In this document: positions 20,587 through 28,904 of the stretch, in pieces
How positions within the stretch are numbered: position 1 is the stretch's first letter
Layout: each line of letters opens with the position of its first letter
DNA from: an uncultured Erythrobacter sp.
GTDB taxonomy: Bacteria; Pseudomonadota; Alphaproteobacteria; Sphingomonadales; Sphingomonadaceae
Direction: 5' to 3'
DNA length: 64,000 bases
Assembly (NCBI GenBank): GCA_947501005.1
Contig: CANMTU010000001.1
Coordinates: 1,946,501 to 2,010,500, forward strand
Translations under genes and position numbers: made by a program
Notes under the pieces: generated by a model
Databases searched by the model: none
Seen by the model: only the letters and a program-made list of their open reading frames with translations
Told to the model about the DNA's origin: nothing

Positions 20587-21795
20587 TCAGGTCTCTTTCG
20601 GATCGGATACTTGTGCGCTCGGCGATTTCCCGAGAGCCTCGCGCAGCAGGGTTCGGCGACGCGCACCCACCTTGTCCCACGTGAATTCGAGCGATCGTTC
20701 GTGGGCCGCCACCCGCTTGCCACGGTAGCTATCGGTCCGGTATTCATCGGCGGCGGCGCGCAGGGCCCGGGCCCAGGCGTCGATATGGTCGCTCGTCACG
20801 ACTGTGCCCTCGACTCCATCGCGGATGATCTCCCCGGCACCCATCGGCGAGACGATGGAGGGAAGTTGGCAATACGAAGCTTCGTAGGTGACCAACGGAC
20901 TGCCTTCCTCCAGCGTCGGGAAGACGAAATAGTCCGCCGACCGGAAGAACGACCCCACATTGTCGGTGAACGCGTGATACTCGACATTGTCCTGCGCGAG
21001 GACGTCGGCATAATTCTTCGCGATCAGAGGCTCGATCTTGCCGACCAGCACCAGCCGTCCGCGCACATTGGCGCGCCGCCACGCTTCCAGGAGGATATGG
21101 GCGCCCTTGCGCACGCACACATAGCCCACGAAGATGAACGTTAGCCCGTCGATCTGCTTCAGGGCGCGTGCATCGGTATCGAGGCGTTCGGGATCGAACC
21201 CATAGCTGGCCGAGACGATCTTGCCTTCGGGAACCCCGACCTCGAGCAGCGAGGCCTTAACCATCGGAGAAGGGGCGATGATGAAGTCGGAATGATCAAG
21301 CACCGCCGCTTCCTCGGCGATCATCGCATCCGAGTAGAGTTGCGCGGGAAACTCGTGTTCCACACCGAGATCGCGATAGGCCCGATGCAGGATATTGCGC
21401 GCGACCAGTTTGCTGCAATTGTATTTCTCGCGGATGATCAGCACGCCATCCTGCTTCAGATTTTCGAGCAGGGGCACGGAGACCTCGCCCCAGAGATAGG
21501 CAACCGCGTCCCCGTCTCTGGCGCACGCATCCCTGAACTTCTTTTCCGCGATCGCCGTGCCGACGCCCGACACGACAGCGAACGGGATCCGCCGCACCTT
21601 GCGCGATACGACGGAGAAGACTTCCAGATCTGGCCTGGGTTTCTCGCGGCGGTCGGCAGGCGTGTACAGGGTGGTGGAGGTATCGGCGCTTTCCATTTCC
21701 GTGAGAATCTTCTCACAGGTGTAGGACGGCCCCCGCGAGGTGAGCGGCAAGCTCATGTAAGCGTTGATGTGGAGTTTGGCCTCACGCCCTGGCAT
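20587..21795 (-). CDS. Family 4 glycosyltransferase
   Basis: A GT-B enzyme of 402 residues from the ATG after AGGAAA; a longer ATG 39 bases upstream has no ribosome-binding site. The C-terminal nucleotide-sugar domain shows LTFIFVGYVCVRKGAHILLEAW, NVEYHAFTDNVGSFFRSADYFVFPTLEEGSPLVTYEA and the EEGSP-type E-x7-E motif of the GT4 family. It is probably cytoplasmic, transferring a sugar to a lipid-linked or protein acceptor. It precedes the flippase by 2 bases, so both are likely expressed from one promoter in the 347-base gap upstream. Confidence 0.9.
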   Translation of the reverse strand: MPGREAKLHINAYMSLPLTSRGPSYTCEKILTEMESADTSTTLYTPADRREKPRPDLEVFSVVSRKVRRIPFAVVSGVGTAIAEKKFRDACARDGDAVAYLWGEVSVPLLENLKQDGVLIIREKYNCSKLVARNILHRAYRDLGVEHEFPAQLYSDAMIAEEAAVLDHSDFIIAPSPMVKASLLEVGVPEGKIVSASYGFDPERLDTDARALKQIDGLTFIFVGYVCVRKGAHILLEAWRRANVRGRLVLVGKIEPLIAKNYADVLAQDNVEYHAFTDNVGSFFRSADYFVFPTLEEGSPLVTYEASYCQLPSIVSPMGAGEIIRDGVEGTVVTSDHIDAWARALRAAADEYRTDSYRGKRVAAHERSLEFTWDKVGARRRTLLREALGKSPSAQVSDPKET

Positions 21796-22142
21796 GCGCG
21801 CATTTCCTGGAATTGGCGTTTCGGTCCGATGCATCGGATCAACGATCGACGCGCAAGAGGGATACGGTTGCTAATTGGCCCCCGCATGGCCCGCTTGCAT
21901 GGCCGCCCCGGGGGTTCGAGGGCACCGATCGTCGGCATGCATCGGTATCCGTCATTTCGTATCTCGGCACTGCGCGAATGGGAGCATTCCGGGTTTGCGG
22001 GACCGGCCGCCTTATTGCAACTGCGATCGCCCGATATCGCATATCGGGGCGCTCGCTTGGCGAAGTCAATCGGCCTTTCGCGTGGGTTCCAGAATGACGC
22101 ATGGGTTTGGGCCATTCCCGGCGGTCCATGCAGGGCGAACCA
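21796..22142. other. Intergenic region at one edge of the polysaccharide islet
   Basis: A 347-base gap between the GT4 start and the gatA stop codon. No gene is credible: the overlapping frames start without ribosome-binding sites. It holds the GT4 promoter (no clear boxes seen) and the palindrome at 22030-22048. Base composition in the GT4-proximal part is less GC-rich than in the neighbouring genes. No terminator with a T-tract follows gatA. Confidence 0.45.
22030..22048. promoter_or_regulatory. Palindrome CCCGATAT-CGC-ATATCGGG
   Basis: Perfect 8-base arms with a 3-base centre. It lies about 235 bases upstream of the GT4 gene and about 100 bases after the gatA stop. It could be an operator or form a hairpin in RNA; no T-tract follows it. 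Confidence 0.4.
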
Positions 22143-23624
22143 TCACCACCACCGCTGCGGCGCGGCGTCGAAGCCCGAGCATTGCTGGATCGCCAGCCCC
22201 GCGTCGAGCACGCTTTGCTCGTCGAACGGCTTTCCCACCAGTTGCAGGCCGAGCGGCAAACCGTCGGCGTTGAGGCCAGCGGGAACGCTCATCGCCGGCA
22301 GGCCGGCAAGGCTCGCGGGCACGGCGAAGACGTCGTTGAGGTACATGGTCAGCGGGTCTTCGTTGAGCGAGCCGAGCGGGAAACTGGCGGTCGGCGTGGT
22401 CGGCGCGAGAATCAGGTCGCAGCTGCCCCAAGCCCGCTCGAAATCCTGCGCCACCAGCGTGCGCACCTTCTGCGCCTGCGTGTAATAGGCGTCGTAGAAG
22501 CCGGCGGAAAGCACATAGGTGCCGATCAGCACCCGGCGCTTGACCTCGTCGCCGAAGCCGGCGGCGCGGGTGGCGGCGTACATGTCCTGCAGGTTCGCGC
22601 CTTCCGGCAGGTCGCGCAGGCCGTAACGCACCCCGTCATAACGCGCAAGGTTGGACGAGGCCTCGGCGGGGGCGATGATGTAATAGGCGGGCAGCGCATA
22701 TTTCGTGTGCGGCAGCGAGACGTCGACGATCTCGGCCCCGGCATCGCGCAACCAGGCCTTGCCCTGCTCCCAGCTTTCTTGAATTTCGGCGTCGGTGCCT
22801 TCCATGCGGTATTCGCGGGGGATGCCGATGCGCTTGCCCTTGAGGTCGGCGCTCAGCGCCGCTTCCCAGTCGGGCACGGGCAGGTCGAGGCTGGTCGCGT
22901 CCTTCGGATCGAAGCCGGCCATCGCCCCCAGCATGATCGCGCAATCTTCCACGCTGCGCGCCATCGGCCCCGCCTGGTCGAGGCTGCTGGCGAAGGCGAC
23001 CACGCCCCAGCGCGAACAGCGGCCATATGTCGGCTTGATGCCGGTGATGCCGGTAAAGGCGGCGGGCTGGCGGATCGAACCGCCCGTATCGGTCCCGGTC
23101 GCGGCGGGCGCGATGCGCGCGGCGATGGCGGCGGAGGACCCGCCGGACGATCCCCCCGGGCTCATCGCGGCGTTGGTGCCCGCCTTGCGCCACGGGGAGG
23201 AGACATTGCCGAAATAGCTCGTCTCGTTGGACGAACCCATCGCGAACTGGTCGAGATTGAGCTTGCCGAGCATGCCGCACCCGGCGTCCCACAGCTTTTG
23301 CGACACGGTGCTTTCGTATTCGGGCACGAAGCCTTCGAGGATGTGGCTGGCCGCAGTCGTCTGCACGCCCCTGGTCGCGAACAGGTCCTTCATGCCGATC
23401 GGCACGCCGGCCATCCTGCCGAGCTGCTCGCCCTTCGCGCGTTTCGCATCCACCGCATCGGCGGCGGCGAGCGCGTGATCGGGCGTGGTGACGATGAAGG
23501 CGTTGAGTTCGGCGGCTTCGGCCACGGCGGCGTTGAAGCTTTCCGCCACTTCGCGCGCGGTGAAATCACCGGTGGCGACGCCGTCGCGGATGGCTTTTAC
23601 GCCGAGATTGGTCAATTCAGTCAC
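22143..23624 (-). CDS. gatA: Aspartyl/glutamyl-tRNA(Asn/Gln) amidotransferase subunit A
   Basis: A 493-residue amidase-signature enzyme that releases ammonia from glutamine and passes it to GatB. The Ser-cisSer-Lys triad is visible: Lys79 in GVPIGMKD, Ser160 in the [10 protein letters not shown] loop and Ser183 in [11 protein letters not shown]. Length and N-terminus ([15 protein letters not shown]) match the family. gatC precedes it on the same strand, but an inverted extragenic repeat fills the 124 bases between them. gatB is not next downstream; a polysaccharide islet is. Confidence 0.97.
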   Translation of the reverse strand: MTELTNLGVKAIRDGVATGDFTAREVAESFNAAVAEAAELNAFIVTTPDHALAAADAVDAKRAKGEQLGRMAGVPIGMKDLFATRGVQTTAASHILEGFVPEYESTVSQKLWDAGCGMLGKLNLDQFAMGSSNETSYFGNVSSPWRKAGTNAAMSPGGSSGGSSAAIAARIAPAATGTDTGGSIRQPAAFTGITGIKPTYGRCSRWGVVAFASSLDQAGPMARSVEDCAIMLGAMAGFDPKDATSLDLPVPDWEAALSADLKGKRIGIPREYRMEGTDAEIQESWEQGKAWLRDAGAEIVDVSLPHTKYALPAYYIIAPAEASSNLARYDGVRYGLRDLPEGANLQDMYAATRAAGFGDEVKRRVLIGTYVLSAGFYDAYYTQAQKVRTLVAQDFERAWGSCDLILAPTTPTASFPLGSLNEDPLTMYLNDVFAVPASLAGLPAMSVPAGLNADGLPLGLQLVGKPFDEQSVLDAGLAIQQCSGFDAAPQRWW

Positions 23625-23633
23625 GCAGGAGAC

Positions 23634-23728
23634 CCGTTCGCCCTGCGCTTGTCGAAGGGGTGTCCTTCTTGTGCACGCGCAGGTCCAGAGGATGAAAAAC
23701 AGGGCTTCGACACGCTCAGCCCGAACGG
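23634..23728. repeat. Extragenic inverted repeat pair between gatC and gatA
   Basis: The left half (23634-23659) runs CCGTTCG...TGTCGAAGG, and the right half (23705-23728) is its near reverse complement, CTTCGACA...GAACGG; about 20 of 24 positions pair. In gatCA RNA it could fold into a long hairpin. The same unit recurs at 36384-36471 and, in pieces, at 14982, 54855 and 55151. Confidence 0.8.
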
Positions 23729-23748
23729 TTGGAGTAGTGGTCGAGGTA

Positions 23749-24051
23749 TCACTCGATCACCTTCGGCACACCGAAAAAGCCATGTTCGGCGGCGGGGGCA
23801 TTGGCCAGCACATCCGCGCGGCGGCCGCCGCCTGTCCTGGGGTCGGCATCGACCACGTCGTCGCGCAGTCGCAGCGTGTTGGGGATGACGGCCGTCATCG
23901 GCTCCACCGCCGAGGTGTCCACTTCACCCAATTGCTCCACCCAGTTCAGGATGTTGTTGAGTTCGGGGACCATGCGCTCGAGCTCGCCGGCTTCCATGCG
24001 GATGCGGGCGAGCGAGGCGATCTTCGCGACTTCTTCTCGTGTAACGGACAT
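23749..24051 (-). CDS. gatC: Aspartyl/glutamyl-tRNA(Asn/Gln) amidotransferase subunit C
   Basis: A 100-residue GatC, which wraps around GatA and joins it to GatB. The N-terminus [17 protein letters not shown] and the C-terminal [31 protein letters not shown] are typical. Its likely Shine-Dalgarno sequence, GGGCGAGG, lies inside the 3' arm of a perfect 9-base stem that touches the start codon, so translation may depend on unfolding of this hairpin. The FKBP gene ends 53 bases upstream. Confidence 0.95.
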   Translation of the reverse strand: MSVTREEVAKIASLARIRMEAGELERMVPELNNILNWVEQLGEVDTSAVEPMTAVIPNTLRLRDDVVDADPRTGGGRRADVLANAPAAEHGFFGVPKVIE

Positions 24052-24076
24052 GGCCTCGCCCGTTAGCGGCGAGGCC
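24052..24076 (-). promoter_or_regulatory. Hairpin covering the gatC ribosome-binding site
   Basis: On the minus strand GGCCTCGCC, a 7-base loop and GGCGAGGCC, immediately followed by the gatC ATG. The 3' arm contains the only purine-rich sequence that can serve as Shine-Dalgarno site. There is no T-tract, so it is not a classical terminator of the FKBP gene. A role in translation control is inferred. Confidence 0.5.
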
Positions 24077-24104
24077 GGATGCCTTCAAGCAAAAGCGGGC
24101 GCGG

Positions 24105-24662
24105 TTACTGGATCGGAGCGCCGGCGGGCGGCGCACCCATCTGGCTGCTCATCATTTCCTGCAAGGCGCGGAAGCGCTGTTCGGCTTCTTCGCGCGACAT
24201 GATGTCGACGAGTTCCACCTCGAAGGTCAGGTCGGAATTCGGCGCGATCGGCGAGCCGGGGGGCGGTTCGGCACCGTAAGCCTGTTCGGCAGGAATCTCG
24301 AGGCGATAGGTGCCGCCCTGCCGCATCTGGGTCAGCCCGTCGACGAAACCGTCGATCACCGCCCCCCGCTCCAGCAGCATCGGGGTGCCTTCGGGAAGCA
24401 GGCCGGCCGGGAACGGCATCTGCTGCGACCGGTCGAACTCCTCGCCATTGGCCAGGGTGCCGACATACTTGACGAACACGACCTGGCCTTCTTCCGGCGT
24501 CGGGCCGGTGCCTTCGGTGATCGTCTCCACCTGCAGCCCCTGGGGGATCGCGGCATAGGCGACGCCCGCCCCGATCAGGATGAGCGCGATGATGCCGATC
24601 CACAGCTTGGTCAGCGAGCCCTTGGCGATGGGCTGTAGCGGTACGCGGGTAATCTCGGTCAT
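24105..24662 (-). CDS. FKBP-type peptidyl-prolyl cis-trans isomerase, membrane-anchored
   Basis: A 185-residue protein. One transmembrane segment (residues 20-40, KLWIGIIALILIGAGVAYA) puts the rest in the periplasm. The FKBP domain covers about residues 45-155: VFVKYVGTLANGEEFDRS, the GAVIDGFVDGLTQMRQGGTYRLEIPAEQAYG core and NSDLTFEVELVDI are the classic FKBP strands. The C-terminal helix is Gln/Met/Pro-rich. It should speed proline isomerisation in exported proteins. The gene lies between rpsU (hairpin between them) and gatC on the same strand. Confidence 0.93.
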   Translation of the reverse strand: MTEITRVPLQPIAKGSLTKLWIGIIALILIGAGVAYAAIPQGLQVETITEGTGPTPEEGQVVFVKYVGTLANGEEFDRSQQMPFPAGLLPEGTPMLLERGAVIDGFVDGLTQMRQGGTYRLEIPAEQAYGAEPPPGSPIAPNSDLTFEVELVDIMSREEAEQRFRALQEMMSSQMGAPPAGAPIQ

Positions 24663-24686
24663 AAACGAATGCTGTCCTGATACGCA

Positions 24687-24712
24687 GAGGGCGCGGAAAT
24701 CTCCGCGCCCTC
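24687..24712 (-). terminator. Hairpin between rpsU and the FKBP gene
   Basis: GAGGGCGCGGA, a 4-base loop and TCCGCGCCCTC form a perfect 11-base stem right after rpsU. No T-tract follows on the minus strand, so it may act as a partial terminator or protect the short rpsU message from 3' decay. Confidence 0.6.
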
Positions 24713-24746
24713 ATGGCTTAGGCTGTCGTGGCTCGCAAGAGCGCGA

Positions 24747-24953
24747 TTACTTGACGCCGTCGCGTTCCATCCGCTTGCGTTCCAGCTTGCGGGCGCGGCG
24801 AACGGCGGCGGCCTTTTCGCGGGCGCGCTTCTCGCTCGGCTTTTCGTAGTGGCGGCGCAGCTTCATTTCGCGATAGACGCCCTCACGCTGCAGCTTCTTC
24901 TTGAGCGCGCGGAGAGCCTGGTCGACATTGTTATCGCGAACGGTAATCTGCAT
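24747..24953 (-). CDS. rpsU: 30S ribosomal protein S21
   Basis: A 68-residue, very basic protein. [56 protein letters not shown] is the complete bS21 pattern, including the RRxYEKPSxxR core. bS21 sits on the 30S platform near the anti-Shine-Dalgarno region and helps initiation. It is alone on its promoter and divergent from crcB; a strong hairpin follows it. Confidence 0.97.
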   Translation of the reverse strand: MQITVRDNNVDQALRALKKKLQREGVYREMKLRRHYEKPSEKRAREKAAAVRRARKLERKRMERDGVK

Positions 24954-25155
24954 AAACTATAAAACCTCACATCACGGGCCAGAGCCCGCCGGTGCGGGGT
25001 TGCCTCCTGGAATAACCGGATTCGTAAACGAAACGCGTAACGCGCCGAATCCGTTCCGGATCGGCTCGAACGGGGGGCACATACCGGCGCATCGCACCCA
25101 TTGCAAGCGTCGGCAGCGCTTCCCACCATGCCTCTCGCACGCTAGGGGAGCGGCA

Positions 25156-25578
25156 ATGGCAGATTTCTCTCCACTTGCGGCAACGGTGAACGTCGCGCTC
25201 GGCGGCGCGGCGGGTGCGGCGCTCAGGTATCAGTCCGGGCGCGCGATGACGCAATGGCTTGGCCCGCAGGCGGTCATGACCTTTCCGTGGGCGACGCTCG
25301 CGGTCAACGCGCTCGGCAGCGTCTTGATGGGGGTTCTGGCAGGCTGGCTCGCCCGGCAGGGCGCCGCCGGGGTCGGCGGTGGCGGCGAGCAGGCGCGCCT
25401 GCTGCTCGGCGTCGGCCTGCTCGGCGGGTTTACGACCTTTTCCGCTTTCAGCCTCGAACTCGTCCTTTTGATCGAGCGTGGGCAATACACGATCGCGGCA
25501 CTCTACGCCTTTCTCTCCTTCGCGCTCGGCGTGTCCGGCCTGATGTTCGGCCTCACGGTCATGCGGGTGGCGTCATGA
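25156..25578 (+). CDS. crcB: Fluoride exporter CrcB/Fluc
   Basis: A 140-residue inner-membrane channel with four transmembrane helices, which works as a dual-topology dimer to let fluoride out. The start ATG follows AGGGGAG. Family motifs are all visible: GGAAGAALRY in helix 1, NALGSVLMGVLAG in helix 2 and GLLGGFTTFSAFSLE in helix 3. Its stop codon overlaps the rluC start (ATGA), making it the first gene of a six-gene coupled run. I saw no fluoride riboswitch in the 200 bases before it. Confidence 0.95.
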   Translation: MADFSPLAATVNVALGGAAGAALRYQSGRAMTQWLGPQAVMTFPWATLAVNALGSVLMGVLAGWLARQGAAGVGGGGEQARLLLGVGLLGGFTTFSAFSLELVLLIERGQYTIAALYAFLSFALGVSGLMFGLTVMRVAS

Positions 25579-26693
25579 CGCCGTCGGATGAAGTGCGCCA
25601 GTTCACCGTCGCGCCCGACGATGACGGGATCCGCCTCGACCGGTGGTTCAAGCGGCATTTGCCGCAGATCGGTTTCGGTACGGTCAGCAAGTGGGCGCGC
25701 ACCGGGCAGATCCGCGTGGATGGCAAGCGCGCCAAGCCCGAGGATCGGCTGCAACAGGGCCAACAGGTACGCGTGCCGCCGGGCGGCGATACCCCGCACC
25801 GCCAACCGAAAGCCAAGCCCGAACTGACCCAGGCGGAGATCGAGCAGGCCCGCGCGATGGTGGTGCGGGAAACGCCCTCCGCCCTCGTGCTCAACAAGCC
25901 GCCCGGCCTCGCCACGCAAGGCGGCACCAACACCACGACCCATGTCGACGGCCTGCTCGACGCATTCGTTACCGGCGAGGACGAGCCCCGCCCCCGCCTT
26001 GTCCACCGGCTCGACAAGGATACCTCGGGCATTCTTCTCATCGCCCGCACGCCGGGCAGCGCGGCGTATTTCTCGCGGCGCTTTTCCGGGCGCAGCGCCA
26101 AGAAGGTCTACTGGGCGCTGGTGGTTGGCGTGCCGGACATCCGCGAAGGCACGATCGAGGCCCCCCTCGCCAAGCAACCGGGCAGTGGCGGCGAGAAGAT
26201 GCATGTCGATCACGAGGGCGGCCAGCCGGCGAAGACCAAGTACCGCGTGGTCGAAAGCGCGGGCAAGCGGGTTGCTTGGCTCGAACTGCAACCGATGACG
26301 GGGCGCACCCACCAATTGCGCGTCCACTGCGCGGCGATGGGCCACCCGATCGTGGGCGATGGCAAGTATGGCGGCAAGGAGGCCTTCCTCACCGGCTCGA
26401 TCAGCCGCAAGATGCATCTTCACGCCCGCCGCCTGATCATCGACAGTCCGGATGGCAAGCTCGACGCGGTCGCCGATCTGCCCGAACATTTCGCCGCCTC
26501 CATCGAGCAATTGGGGTTCGACGAGAAGGCCAGCGATGCCGTGCCGATGCGCGACGATCCGCCGCCCAAGAGCCGCGAGGAGAAGAAACAGCAGGCGCGC
26601 CAGCACGCAAAGAACTACCGCAAGGCCCAGCGCGGGCCGCGCCGGTCGCGCGGAGGCTCCGGCGAAAGGCCCAAGCCCCGGGGCAAGCCCTGA
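25575..26693 (+). CDS. rluC: 23S rRNA pseudouridine synthase, RluC type
   Basis: A 372-residue RluA-family synthase; the ATG overlaps the crcB stop by 4 bases. An S4 RNA-binding domain occupies residues 13-75 (IRLDRWFKRHLPQIGFGTVSKW). The catalytic core has VHRLDKDTSGILLIAR with Asp147 as nucleophile, and RTHQLRVHCAAMGHPIVGD. The C-terminus (residues 320-372) is an unusual Lys/Arg-rich tail that may bind rRNA. RluC makes pseudouridines 955, 2504 and 2580 in E. coli 23S rRNA; the S4-containing form with this order best fits RluC, but a different target position cannot be excluded. Confidence 0.9.
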   Translation: MTPSDEVRQFTVAPDDDGIRLDRWFKRHLPQIGFGTVSKWARTGQIRVDGKRAKPEDRLQQGQQVRVPPGGDTPHRQPKAKPELTQAEIEQARAMVVRETPSALVLNKPPGLATQGGTNTTTHVDGLLDAFVTGEDEPRPRLVHRLDKDTSGILLIARTPGSAAYFSRRFSGRSAKKVYWALVVGVPDIREGTIEAPLAKQPGSGGEKMHVDHEGGQPAKTKYRVVESAGKRVAWLELQPMTGRTHQLRVHCAAMGHPIVGDGKYGGKEAFLTGSISRKMHLHARRLIIDSPDGKLDAVADLPEHFAASIEQLGFDEKASDAVPMRDDPPPKSREEKKQQARQHAKNYRKAQRGPRRSRGGSGERPKPRGKP

Positions 26694-27292
26694 TGCATCC
26701 CGACCCGACTTTCCGCAGCGACGATCACGCGGCGGTGGAACGCTTCATCGGCGAAGTCGGGGTGGGCACGGTCTTCCTCTCCACCCCCGGCGGACCGGCT
26801 GCCGTGCGCACGCCGCTGCTTGTCCCTGCCGGCGGGCGGGTGCAGTTCCACATATCGCGCCACAACGCGCTGTTCGGCCATGTCGAGGATGCGACCGCGC
26901 TGATCACGGTGGACGGGCCGGAAGGCTACATCTCGCCGCGCTGGTACGACGATCGCGATACCGTGCCGACCTGGAATTACGTCGCGGTCGAGATCCTCGG
27001 CACCGCCCGCCGCCTGAGCGATGCGGAGCTGGAAAGCTTCCTGCACATCCTGATCGAGAAGCACGAAACCGCCCTGCCCGGCGAACCGTGGCAGGCCGGC
27101 GAAGCCAGCGACGCGGTGTGGAGCCGGCTGTTCCGAGGCATTGCGGGTTACGAGATCGAAGTGCGCGAATATCGTGCCACCACCAAACTCTCGCAGAACA
27201 AGTCGCCGCGCGAACGCCGGGCCATCGTCGGCGGACTGGAACGGGCGAACCGGCCGGCACTCGCCGCCGCCATGCGCGGGGTTCGGGCGTGA
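26693..27292 (+). CDS. FMN-binding split-barrel protein, PaiB type
   Basis: A 199-residue protein of the PaiB/'FMN-binding negative transcriptional regulator' family. MHPDPTFRSDDHAAVERFIGEVGVGTVF, LVPAGGRVQFHISRHNALF and SPRWYDDRDTVPTWNYVAVEILGTAR are strongly conserved family blocks that form the FMN pocket. B. subtilis PaiB represses sporulation and protease genes, but for most members the biochemical role is unknown; FMN-dependent reduction or haem/flavin sensing are both possible. Its ATG shares one base with the rluC stop (TGATG), so it is translated by coupling. Confidence 0.88.
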   Translation: MHPDPTFRSDDHAAVERFIGEVGVGTVFLSTPGGPAAVRTPLLVPAGGRVQFHISRHNALFGHVEDATALITVDGPEGYISPRWYDDRDTVPTWNYVAVEILGTARRLSDAELESFLHILIEKHETALPGEPWQAGEASDAVWSRLFRGIAGYEIEVREYRATTKLSQNKSPRERRAIVGGLERANRPALAAAMRGVRA

Positions 27293-27954
27293 ACCGGCTC
27301 GTCGTGTTCGATTGCGACGGGACGCTGGTCGATGGACAGGCGGCGATCTGCGAGACGATGGAAGAAGCCTTTGTGGCGGCGAACCTCCCCCCGCCCGAAC
27401 GCAACACGGTGCGCCGGATCGTCGGCCTCAGCCTGCCGCAGGCGCTGCGCCTGCTGGCGCCCGAGGCGCAGGACCGTCACGAAACGGTGCTGGAACATTA
27501 CAAGAGTGGATTTCGCGACCGTCGCACGCGGGGCATCCTCGAGGAACCGCTTTATGACGGGATGGCCGCGCTGATCGAGCGGTTGGCCGGTGCCGGATGG
27601 CAATTGGGCGTCGCCACCGGCAAGAGCGACCGCGGCCTCGTCTCCTGTCTCGAGCGGCACGGCCTGCTCGATCGCTTCGTCACCCTGCAGACCGCCGACC
27701 GCCATCCCTCCAAGCCGCATCCCGCCATGCTCGAACAGGCGATGACCGATGCCGGGGCCGTGCCGGAGACGACCGTGATGGTCGGCGATACGACCTTCGA
27801 TATCGAGATGGCCGTGGCCGCTGACGTGAAGGCGATCGGCGTCGCCTGGGGCTATCACGAGCCGGCCGAACTGCTGGACGCGGGTGCCATCGGCGTGGCG
27901 GGCAACATGGCCGAACTGGAAACGATGATCCGCGATGCCCTCGAACCCCGATAG
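27289..27954 (+). CDS. HAD phosphatase, phosphoglycolate-phosphatase-like
   Basis: A 221-residue haloacid dehalogenase hydrolase with a GTG start that overlaps the preceding stop (GTGA). Motif I is FDCDGTLVDG with Asp8 and Asp10, the helical cap follows, motif II/III appear as VATGKSDRG and PSKPHPAML, and motif IV is VGDTTFDIEMA. The closest described type is phosphoglycolate phosphatase (Gph) or a general beta-phosphoglucomutase-like HAD. The true substrate is not set by the sequence. It is soluble and cytoplasmic. Confidence 0.9.
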   Translation: MNRLVVFDCDGTLVDGQAAICETMEEAFVAANLPPPERNTVRRIVGLSLPQALRLLAPEAQDRHETVLEHYKSGFRDRRTRGILEEPLYDGMAALIERLAGAGWQLGVATGKSDRGLVSCLERHGLLDRFVTLQTADRHPSKPHPAMLEQAMTDAGAVPETTVMVGDTTFDIEMAVAADVKAIGVAWGYHEPAELLDAGAIGVAGNMAELETMIRDALEPR

Positions 27955-28156
27955 CGAAAGCGTCGCCATGCGGCGGTTCTGGATTTTGCAGGGCCTGCGC
28001 CTGATCGGCCTCGGCATGGCGCTGGCCGGCGCGATGGCGGTCGCAGGCACGCTCGACCTGAACGAGGCGCAGGGCGCGGTGCTGCTGATCGGCGGGGCGG
28101 TGGCGTTCTTCCTGCTGCCCGTGCTGATGGCGAAACATTGGAAAGCGAAGCGATGA
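27935..28156 (+). CDS. Small membrane protein, two transmembrane helices
   Basis: A 73-residue protein with hydrophobic segments LRLIGLGMALAGAMAVAGTL and GAVLLIGGAVAFFLLPVLMA and a basic end (KHWKAKR). It starts inside the HAD gene; the later ATG (MRRFWIL) is an alternative start. Its stop overlaps the ATP12 start by 4 bases (ATGA), so it belongs to the coupled run. No family with a known role is recognised. Small membrane proteins before ATP12 could be linked to ATP synthase assembly, but that is only a guess. Confidence 0.75.
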   Translation: MPSNPDSESVAMRRFWILQGLRLIGLGMALAGAMAVAGTLDLNEAQGAVLLIGGAVAFFLLPVLMAKHWKAKR

Positions 28157-28848
28157 AGCGGTTCTACAGCCAGGTCGACGTTGCCGGGGCGGGCGATAGC
28201 TGGATCGTCAACCTCGACGGCCGGCCCCTCAAGACGCAGGGCGGGCGGCCGCAGGCGGTCCCTTCAGGGCGGTTGGCGGACATGCTGGCCGCCGAATGGC
28301 GGGATCAGGGCGAGGAGATCGATCCGGCCGGCTTCCGCCTGCGCGATATGGCGGACTATGCGATCGACGTGGTCCGCAAGGACCGCGAGGGAGTGATCGA
28401 CAAATTGCTCGGCTACGGCGAGACCGACACGCTGTGCTATCGCGCCGATCCGGAAGATGCGCTGTACCGCCGCCAGCAGGAGGTCTGGGAGCCGCTGCTG
28501 GCCGAGACCGAGAGGCGCGAAGCGGTGCGGTTCCACCGGATCAGCGGCATCGTCCACCGCGCCCAGCCCGCCGAAACACTGGCCGCCCTGCGCCAGCGGC
28601 TGGAGACTTTCGACCATTTCCGCCTTGCCGCGCTGGAACAGATGGTCGCCCTCAGCGCCTCGCTCTGCATCGGCCTCGCCGCCCTTGAACCCGGCAGCGA
28701 TGCCGACGTCCTGTGGGATGCGGCCAACCTCGAGGAGGACTGGCAGGCGCAACTCTGGGGGCAGGACGAGGAAGCGGAAGAGCGGCGGGACAGGCGCCGG
28801 CAGGATTTCGCCGCCGCCATGGATTTCGCGCGGCTCAGCGGCGTTTAG
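28153..28848 (+). CDS. ATP12-family F1-ATPase assembly chaperone
   Basis: A 231-residue protein. MKRFYSQVDVAGAGDSWIVNLDGRPLKTQGGRPQAVPS is the characteristic ATP12 N-terminus, and AAEWRDQGEEIDPAGFRLRDMADYAIDVV and LLGYGETDTLCYRAD are further family blocks. In mitochondria Atp12 holds the F1 alpha subunit before assembly; alphaproteobacteria keep the ancestor of this protein. It ends the crcB-rluC-paiB-HAD-small-protein-ATP12 run and is followed by a hairpin shared with csbD. Confidence 0.93.
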   Translation: MKRFYSQVDVAGAGDSWIVNLDGRPLKTQGGRPQAVPSGRLADMLAAEWRDQGEEIDPAGFRLRDMADYAIDVVRKDREGVIDKLLGYGETDTLCYRADPEDALYRRQQEVWEPLLAETERREAVRFHRISGIVHRAQPAETLAALRQRLETFDHFRLAALEQMVALSASLCIGLAALEPGSDADVLWDAANLEEDWQAQLWGQDEEAEERRDRRRQDFAAAMDFARLSGV

Positions 28849-28855
28849 GCAGGCG

Positions 28856-28883
28856 CAAAAAAGGGGCCGGCAAGCGGCCCCTT
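28856..28883 (-). terminator. Terminator of csbD, also facing the ATP12 gene
   Basis: AAGGGGCCG, a 5-base loop and CGGCCCCTT. On the minus strand it is followed by a run of seven T, a proper intrinsic terminator for csbD. On the plus strand only TTCTC follows, so it is weaker for the ATP12 operon. Confidence 0.85.
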
Positions 28884-28904
28884 CTCGCAATTTCCCGGGT
28901 CAGG

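Noticed and set aside
18317..21834. A complete capsule or O-antigen cluster
   Set aside because: Only two transferases and a flippase are present; no polymerase, chain-length regulator or priming transferase is seen, so a full cluster is not supported here.
22101..23888. 595-codon open frame opposite gatA and part of gatC
   Set aside because: Antisense shadow of two clear genes; Arg/Gly/His-rich and without domains.
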